From Glaciihabitans sp. INWT7 (GTDB lineage Bacteria; Actinomycetota; Actinomycetes; Actinomycetales; Microbacteriaceae): 64,000 bases of DNA. Location: positions 1,740,419 through 1,804,418 of the forward strand of contig NZ_CP043653.1 in NCBI RefSeq assembly GCF_014217685.1. The letters are read 5' to 3'. The notes below the pieces were generated by a model, which was given only the letters and a program-made list of their open reading frames with translations, was not told the origin of the DNA and did not search any database. Made by a program: the position numbers and the translations under genes. Shown piece by piece: positions 59,356-64,000 of the stretch (position 1 is the first letter of the stretch; the number at the start of each line of letters is the position of its first letter).

Positions 59356-59724
59356 AGGGCAACACCGGGGTTCGCCGTCGCAATCGACGCTCATCCGCAC
59401 ATCGGAGCCCGGCCGCGTAGCCAGTCCGACGAAGCACAGACGGATCGCCTCACCGATCGTGAAGTCCCAGAATTCGGCTAGCAGGACGCTCGAATATAGT
59501 CTCTGAACAGCATTTTAGATGGTGGAGAGCCGAATCATCCATCGACTTGTGGAGAAGTGGACCCGCACACCCAGTGCCGAATTCACAGCCTCGCTCGCAG
59601 CGCGCAAGCGACAGAATGGACCCATGCACTCCCGCCCCGTGAGCGTCAGCATCCACCGTCCCGCAGCCGAGGACTCCGAGCTCGCCGTCGACGAGGCGAA
59701 TCCGAAGACTCTGCTGGAGAGCCC
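59356..59724. other. Gap between the kdp repeats and the P-loop kinase
   Basis: With the repeats, this makes about 475 bp without a convincing gene. A weak open frame at 59519-59728 encodes 69 residues and its TGA overlaps the kinase GTG by 4 bp, but its composition and start are unconvincing. An AT-rich segment at 59490-59525 probably holds the promoter of the kinase gene. Nothing else is recognised. Confidence 0.35.
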
Positions 59725-60381
59725 GTGAGCTCGGAAGATCGGGCAGTGGCACGCACCCCCACAGACCTGCTGCCCTTGGTCGATCACCTCCGCTCGCGGC
59801 TCCGAGAGACGGGGATGCGTCAGATCATCGGTATCGCCGGAACACCCGGAACGGGCAAGTCGACACTCGCGGGGCGCCTTGCGGAGAGTCTCGGCGCGGA
59901 CCGCTGCGTCGTGGTACCGATGGACGGCTTTCACCTGGCCACCGCCATCATCGAGGGCACTCCGCTTCGTGATCGCCGCGGGGCGATCGACACCTTCGAT
60001 GTCGGAGGCTACATCTCCCTTCTGCAGCGTCTTCGCGAACGCGACGAGGCGGTGGTCTATGCGCCCACATACCGCCGCGGTCTCGAAGAGCCGATCGCCG
60101 CGTCGATCGCCGTTTCGCGTGACATCGACATCGTGATCACGGAGGGGAACTACCTCCTCTCGCCAGAGCCGGGCTGGCGAAGCATCCGCGACCTGGTCGA
60201 CGAGATCTGGTTCGTGGATACGCCGACGGAGCTGCGGACGGTTCGACTCATCGACCGACACGTCGCGTCCGGCATGAGCCGGGAGGCCGCTACGGCCTGG
60301 GCGACCGGTCCGGATGAGGCCAACGCGCGGGCCATCGAGTTGACCCGGCACCGCGCGGACCGCCAGATCGACGGAGGCTAG
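59725..60381 (+). CDS. P-loop nucleoside/nucleotide kinase family protein (uridine/pantothenate kinase-like)
   Basis: 218 residues from the GTG at 59725 (GGAGA 5 nt upstream). Walker A is GIAGTPGTGKSTLAGRLAES. VVPMDGFHLATAIIEGTPLR is the substrate Asp/lid region found in uridine kinase, pantothenate kinase and the sugar-kinase-like FrcK group. IDIVITEGNYLLSPEPGW is the Walker B-type strand. It phosphorylates a small hydroxyl substrate whose identity cannot be read; proteins of this type are sometimes called nucleoside/nucleotide kinase family or fructokinase-like. No partner gene suggests the pathway. Confidence 0.82.
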   Translation: MSSEDRAVARTPTDLLPLVDHLRSRLRETGMRQIIGIAGTPGTGKSTLAGRLAESLGADRCVVVPMDGFHLATAIIEGTPLRDRRGAIDTFDVGGYISLLQRLRERDEAVVYAPTYRRGLEEPIAASIAVSRDIDIVITEGNYLLSPEPGWRSIRDLVDEIWFVDTPTELRTVRLIDRHVASGMSREAATAWATGPDEANARAIELTRHRADRQIDGG

Positions 60382-60396
60382 CTCGGCGGAGAGGGT

Positions 60397-60773
60397 GAAT
60401 GGGCCGGCTATTACGCCGGGTTCTGTCCCGACACATCCGAAAACGTGTCATCGACGGCCATCTATCTACGATGTACGTTGCCGCACACCTCTAGCGGTCT
60501 ACCCGGAAACTGGACGAGCCGCCCGTAACGCTTCCTGTTCGACCTTGCTCCGGGCGAGGTTTACCTAGCCGACCCGATCACGCGGGCCGCTGGTGGTCTC
60601 TTACACCACCGTTTCACCCTTACCGCCTGGTCGAAACCAGGAGGCGGTCTGCTTTCTGTTGCACTTTCTCGCGGGTTGCCCCGGGTGGGAATTACCCACC
60701 GCCCTGCTCTGTGGAGCCCGGACGTTCCTCGGTACCCCCGAGGGGATAACGCGACCGTCTTGCCGACCCATTC
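60397..60773 (-). ncRNA. rnpB: RNase P RNA, bacterial type A
   Basis: On the minus strand the ends form stem P1: GAATGGGTCGGC at 60773-60762 pairs with GCCGGCCCATTC at 60408-60397. The 5' part has the conserved GAGGAACGTCCGGGCTCCAC, and the 3' part reads ACAGAACCCGGCGTAATAG, hallmarks of the catalytic core. Length is about 377 nt. It cleaves the 5' leader of tRNA precursors. It lies just downstream of the CT398-like gene. Short open frames across it are not genes. Confidence 0.95.
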
Positions 60774-60798
60774 GAATGGACAGCCTAGCCGAGTGCGG

Positions 60799-61539
60799 TT
60801 AGAGCCCGGACTCCCCCGTGCGCACGAGGATCGCACTGCTCTCGGGGCAGATCAGCACATCGTCCGGAGCGGCGGCACGAATGGCAGCCATGTCGAATTC
60901 GTTGAGCTTGAGGCCACTCGCCTCCGATACCCCTCCGCGGAGCAAGGATGCACCCTGGCCGTAGCGGGCACGCTGGCGCTCGTAGAGCGCCAGGAGTTCT
61001 TCCGGCACCTTGCCCGCGATGGTCGAACGATTCGCAGCGGCATGCGTGCGTTCGCTGGTGAGAGTGCCGAGCGACTCTTCCTTCTCGGCCACCACTCCCG
61101 CGATCGTGGCCTGAAGCGCGTCGTGCCTGGCCCGGAGCTCCCGCATGGCGGCTTCGAGTGCATCGACCCGCTCCATCACCCCGAGTTCGATCTCCTCGAG
61201 CTCGAGCTGCCGGCGCGTGAGGCCGGCGAGCTCGCTCTCGAGCCCCGCGACATCCTTGACCGAAGACGATGCCTGAAGGCGCTCGGTATCGCGCTTGATC
61301 CGAGCTTCGACCACCGAGACGTCGGACTCGATGCGTCCGAGCTCACGCTGGGCATCCTCCAGCGCGCCGGTCGCGCTGAGCGTCTCGACCCGCAGCGCCG
61401 TCGACTCGCTTTCGAGCCCCGCGATCACGGCGAGTTGCGGAAGCTTCTTCGCGCGGTGATCGAGCTGTTGGATGCGCGTGTCGAGAGCCTGCAACTCCAG
61501 CAGGTGGGCCTGGTCGTTCGGGCTGGCTTTCAGTGCCAT
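60799..61539 (-). CDS. CT398-like coiled-coil protein with a degenerate zinc ribbon
   Basis: 246 residues. Residues about 10-165 form a long coiled coil (LLELQALDTRIQQLDHRAKK, then LEDAQRELGRIESDVSVVEA). The C-terminal part, in most relatives a four-Cys zinc ribbon (CGGC...C..C), here reads GGVSEASGLKLNEFDMAAIR then DDVLICPESSAILVRTGESG, keeping one cysteine only. It therefore probably does not bind zinc. The family is linked to flagellar or envelope functions in some bacteria but is mainly uncharacterised. The Nif3-like gene lies directly upstream (19 bp), the usual actinobacterial pairing. Confidence 0.87.
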   Translation of the reverse strand: MALKASPNDQAHLLELQALDTRIQQLDHRAKKLPQLAVIAGLESESTALRVETLSATGALEDAQRELGRIESDVSVVEARIKRDTERLQASSSVKDVAGLESELAGLTRRQLELEEIELGVMERVDALEAAMRELRARHDALQATIAGVVAEKEESLGTLTSERTHAAANRSTIAGKVPEELLALYERQRARYGQGASLLRGGVSEASGLKLNEFDMAAIRAAAPDDVLICPESSAILVRTGESGL

Positions 61540-61558
61540 GGGTGCCTCATTCGGTTGG

Positions 61559-62404
61559 TCATTGGACGATCGTGAAATCCCAAGGGTCTGTGCGGAGGTC
61601 GCTCACGGTGACCGTGACACCGGGAAGCGCTGCGCGCAACTCCTCGGCTGCGACATCCAGCCAGAGCCATTCGCTCGCCCAGTGGGAAACGTCCACGAGC
61701 GCCGGCCCAGTGTCGACCTTGGCGTTCTCGCGCGACTCCGAGGCGGGGTGATGCCGCAGATCCGAGGTGATGTAGACGTCGGATGCGAGCACCGCAGCTT
61801 CACCGAGGAGCGAGTCCCCGGCCCCGCCGCAGAGGGCGACGCTCTCGATCACGCGATCGTAATCCCCGGAGACTCGGATGCCCGAAGCGGTGGCGGGCAG
61901 GATCTCCGCGAGCTGGCGGGCCAGTCGGCCGAGTGTGGTCGGCTCCGGGAGACGGCCCACCCGTCCGATGCCACGGGAGGCGAGCGGGCCGGAGGTGATG
62001 GGGTGCACCTTCAGAAGGCCGAGGTGGGAGGCCAGGACGGCGGAGGTGCCGGTCTCCACGACATCCGCGTTGGTGTGCGCCGCAATGAGCGCACAACCGC
62101 CTCGGATCAGCCGGGCGAGCACGACCCCCTTGTACCGGTCCTCCGCGACAGAGGTGACCCCACGCAACAGGAGTGGATGATGCACGAGCAGCAGATCGGC
62201 ACCGGCGGCCAGGGCCTCGTCGGCCACATCCGGAACCGCGTCGACCGCGAGGTGAATGGCGGTGACCTCCGCCCGGGGATCACCGGACAGCAGCCCGGGG
62301 GCGTCCCAGGCTTCCGCCCCGGCGATCGGCCAGAGTCGTTCGACTACGGCGCAGACATCCGCGACGGTCACAGTTGCCGTGTCGGCATCGGCGGAGTGAG
62401 GCAT
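61559..62404 (-). CDS. Nif3-like dinuclear metal centre protein
   Basis: 281 residues. Metal ligands are in LLLVHHPLLLRGV (His pair), CALIAAHTNADVVETG (His...Asn-x-Asp) and VDVSHWASEWLWLDVAAEEL (His and Glu near the C-terminus). This is the hexameric NIF3/DUF34 family, widely conserved. Its function is unsettled; a GTP cyclohydrolase I-type or metal-insertion role has been proposed. It is probably co-transcribed with the CT398-like gene 19 bp downstream. Confidence 0.92.
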   Translation of the reverse strand: MPHSADADTATVTVADVCAVVERLWPIAGAEAWDAPGLLSGDPRAEVTAIHLAVDAVPDVADEALAAGADLLLVHHPLLLRGVTSVAEDRYKGVVLARLIRGGCALIAAHTNADVVETGTSAVLASHLGLLKVHPITSGPLASRGIGRVGRLPEPTTLGRLARQLAEILPATASGIRVSGDYDRVIESVALCGGAGDSLLGEAAVLASDVYITSDLRHHPASESRENAKVDTGPALVDVSHWASEWLWLDVAAEELRAALPGVTVTVSDLRTDPWDFTIVQ

Positions 62405-62449
62405 CCGCCCATTGTAGTTTCGGAGCGAGCCGCCGGTTGCGCCGAGAGA

Positions 62450-63952
62450 TCAGGTGCGCGACGCCTGACGTCGCTCCTGGCGGCGGATGGTCGAGATTCC
62501 CGCCACCAAGGGGGTGAGCACGCCGAGCGCGAGGGACATCAGGACTCCCGCATCCGTCGAACCGAGAGCACTCGACAGGGGAACCCCTGTCGCGCGGAAG
62601 AGGTAGCCTTCCCAACCGAGACCGGGCAGGGTGGCCGAAGTGAATCCCCATCCGATGACGGATGCGACCAGCAGCATCGAGAAGTTGAGCCAGTTCACAT
62701 CGCGGTAGATCCCGCCGCGGGCCAGGAGCGACCGGGTGTCGAAACGCCGACGGCGCAGGATCATCTCGGCCGAGAAGATGCCCGCCCAGGCAGCCACCGG
62801 AACGGCGAGCGTGGTCGCGAGATCACGGAACACGGTCACGACATTGCTCACGGTGAAGCCGAGGGCGATCGCCACGGCGAACACCAGGACTCCCACGATC
62901 ACGGTCGCCCCGCTCCTGGTGACCCGCAGGCCGAGCGCCCCGAGGGCAAAACCCCCGGAATAGATGCTCAGGATGACTCCCGAAAGCAGGCTGAGCGAGA
63001 CGGCCGCGATGAGCGGCAGCGGGTACCAGCCCGGAAGGAGGCTCGCGATGGTGTCGATCGGGCTGCTGCCGAGACCTTTCGCGATCGCGGGATCGGATGC
63101 CGCGAGAACCGCGCCGTAGGCGATCAGAAAGAACGAGGGAACCGTGGTGCCGAACGACGCCCAGAGCATCGCCGATCCACCAGAGGAGCTGGGACGCTGG
63201 TATCGGGCGAGGTCTCCACTGCTGTTGGCCCAGACAAGTCCGACGAAACTGAAGACGAGCACGACACCGGTCACCACGAGGATCACGGGCCCATCCCCCA
63301 CGGTGAGCGCAGCGGAGATATCGACGGCCGGCCAGGTGATGGCGATGAGGGCGATGATGAGCACTGCGGAGAGGATGCCGAGCACCAGCTGGCTGCGGGC
63401 GAAGAGCGCGTAGCCGAAGAATGCCACGGTGAGGGCGAGCAGGAATCCCGCGGCCATGACGATCACCATCAGTTGCAACTCGGTGAGGGTGCCGCCGAAC
63501 CCGGAGCGCACGAGGACGCGCGCGGTGGCCGCCGCGATGATCCACAGGAGCACCGCGCCCCAGAACAGGCGACTCACAAGCGCGATCGTGGCTGGGAGGA
63601 TGTTGCCGAGGTGGCCGAAGGTCGCTCGCGAGACCACCATCACCGGCTGTCCGCTCCACTTGCCGGCGAGCGTGCCGAGGCCGAGCGGCAGGAGCGAGAT
63701 CGCCACCCCGATGAAGGCGGCCACCACAGCCTGACGGAGGCTCATGCCGAGAGAGAAGATCGCCCCGCCGAAGGCAAGGCTGACCACCGAGGAGTTTGCG
63801 GCGAACCAGAGCCAAAAGAGGCGTGATGTTCGACCGACGCGCTGGTCGAGTGGTGTCGGCTGCGAGCCGCTCGCCTCCGGCATGAACACCCGCGCTCCCA
63901 CAGCCTGTTGCTCGACGACCGCGACGGCGGCGGATTCCAGGAAGGGATTCAT
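62450..63952 (-). CDS. NCS1 family purine/cytosine permease-like transporter
   Basis: 500 residues with about 12 hydrophobic helices. The N-terminal part, LDQRVGRTSRLFWLWFAANS then MSLRQAVVAAFIGVAISLLP, and SGQPVMVVSRATFGHLGNIL are typical of the nucleobase:cation symporter-1 (cytosine permease) family. FSFVGLVWANSSGDLARYQR and YSGGFALGALGLRV match helices 6 and 8. The substrate could be cytosine, a purine, hydantoin or a vitamin. No adjacent deaminase narrows it, and upstream sequence is cut off by the window end. Confidence 0.88.
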   Translation of the reverse strand: MNPFLESAAVAVVEQQAVGARVFMPEASGSQPTPLDQRVGRTSRLFWLWFAANSSVVSLAFGGAIFSLGMSLRQAVVAAFIGVAISLLPLGLGTLAGKWSGQPVMVVSRATFGHLGNILPATIALVSRLFWGAVLLWIIAAATARVLVRSGFGGTLTELQLMVIVMAAGFLLALTVAFFGYALFARSQLVLGILSAVLIIALIAITWPAVDISAALTVGDGPVILVVTGVVLVFSFVGLVWANSSGDLARYQRPSSSGGSAMLWASFGTTVPSFFLIAYGAVLAASDPAIAKGLGSSPIDTIASLLPGWYPLPLIAAVSLSLLSGVILSIYSGGFALGALGLRVTRSGATVIVGVLVFAVAIALGFTVSNVVTVFRDLATTLAVPVAAWAGIFSAEMILRRRRFDTRSLLARGGIYRDVNWLNFSMLLVASVIGWGFTSATLPGLGWEGYLFRATGVPLSSALGSTDAGVLMSLALGVLTPLVAGISTIRRQERRQASRT

Positions 63953-64000
63953 CGTGCCCGGCGCACGGAGACCGTCATCACCGTCTATATCGCTGGCAGA

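Noticed and set aside
59519-59728. 69-residue open frame upstream of the P-loop kinase
   Set aside because: Its TGA overlaps the kinase GTG by 4 bp, which is suggestive, but the sequence has no recognisable features, two possible weak starts and no good ribosome site.
60561-61575. Open frames across rnpB (for example 60561-60836 minus and 60676-61575 plus)
   Set aside because: The region folds as RNase P RNA with a clear P1 stem and conserved core sequence; the frames have no protein similarity.

Overview
The window is high-GC DNA from an actinobacterium, most likely a member of the Microbacteriaceae. The evidence is conserved actinobacterial synteny (DUF3159–DUF3710–dut–DUF3093–DUF4193–sepH, parC/parE, a DUF7455 zinc protein and a principal sigma factor with a Lys/Ala-rich N-terminus), a DUF4191–RDD–glnA–glnE–glnA2 neighbourhood, and a kdpFABCDE operon. 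Almost all of it is chromosomal housekeeping sequence. No tRNA, rRNA, transposase, prophage or CRISPR array was seen. The only structural RNA gene found is rnpB.

Layout. 0-10 kb: the 3' part of a FadB-type beta-oxidation enzyme, a MerR regulator with an aldo/keto reductase, dxs, aconitase with a rich upstream regulatory region, and the DUF3159/DUF3710/dut operon. 10-18 kb: DUF3093, DUF4193, sepH, a phosphodiesterase-like protein, and convergent parC and parE. 18-24 kb: a minus-strand block reading sigA, a MurT-like ligase, a GatD-like protein, a truncated alanine racemase-like protein and a second alanine racemase-like protein. 24-35 kb: an MFS transporter, PAC2 protein, pepA, lpdA, the E2 subunit (sucB), a membrane pseudokinase, DUF4191, RDD and glnA with four phased GlnR half-sites. 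35.6-41.9 kb: a repeat-filled non-coding stretch followed by an exopolysaccharide-type cassette (UDP-glucose dehydrogenase, GH26-like protein, processive GT2), which lies inside the usually compact gln locus. 41.9-51 kb: glnE, glnA2, nadE, panB, a VOC protein, a SPOR-like small protein, map and ppgK. 51-59 kb: the kdp operon with two tiny membrane peptides at its head. 59-64 kb: a repeat patch, a P-loop kinase, rnpB, a CT398-like coiled-coil protein, a Nif3-like protein and an NCS1 permease.

The best candidate for an undescribed system is the four-gene block at 18526-22358, directly downstream of sigA. The two alanine racemase-like proteins have lost opposite halves of the active site. One keeps the PLP lysine and the PLP-pyridine arginine but has Phe in place of the catalytic tyrosine. 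The other keeps the tyrosine domain but has Arg in place of the lysine and lacks most of the barrel. Because the Alr active site forms across a dimer interface, they look like an obligate heterodimer with one working site. The GatD-like protein has lost both the cysteine and the histidine of its glutaminase, and the MurT-like partner keeps its ATP site but has no cysteine, so no zinc ribbon. Members of this family typically make type-B peptidoglycan, in which the alpha-carboxyl of D-Glu (the group MurT activates) carries the cross-bridge amino acid instead of being amidated. I infer that the block may make and attach that cross-bridge (often D) amino acid. This is a hypothesis built on visible residues plus family knowledge and has not been tested.
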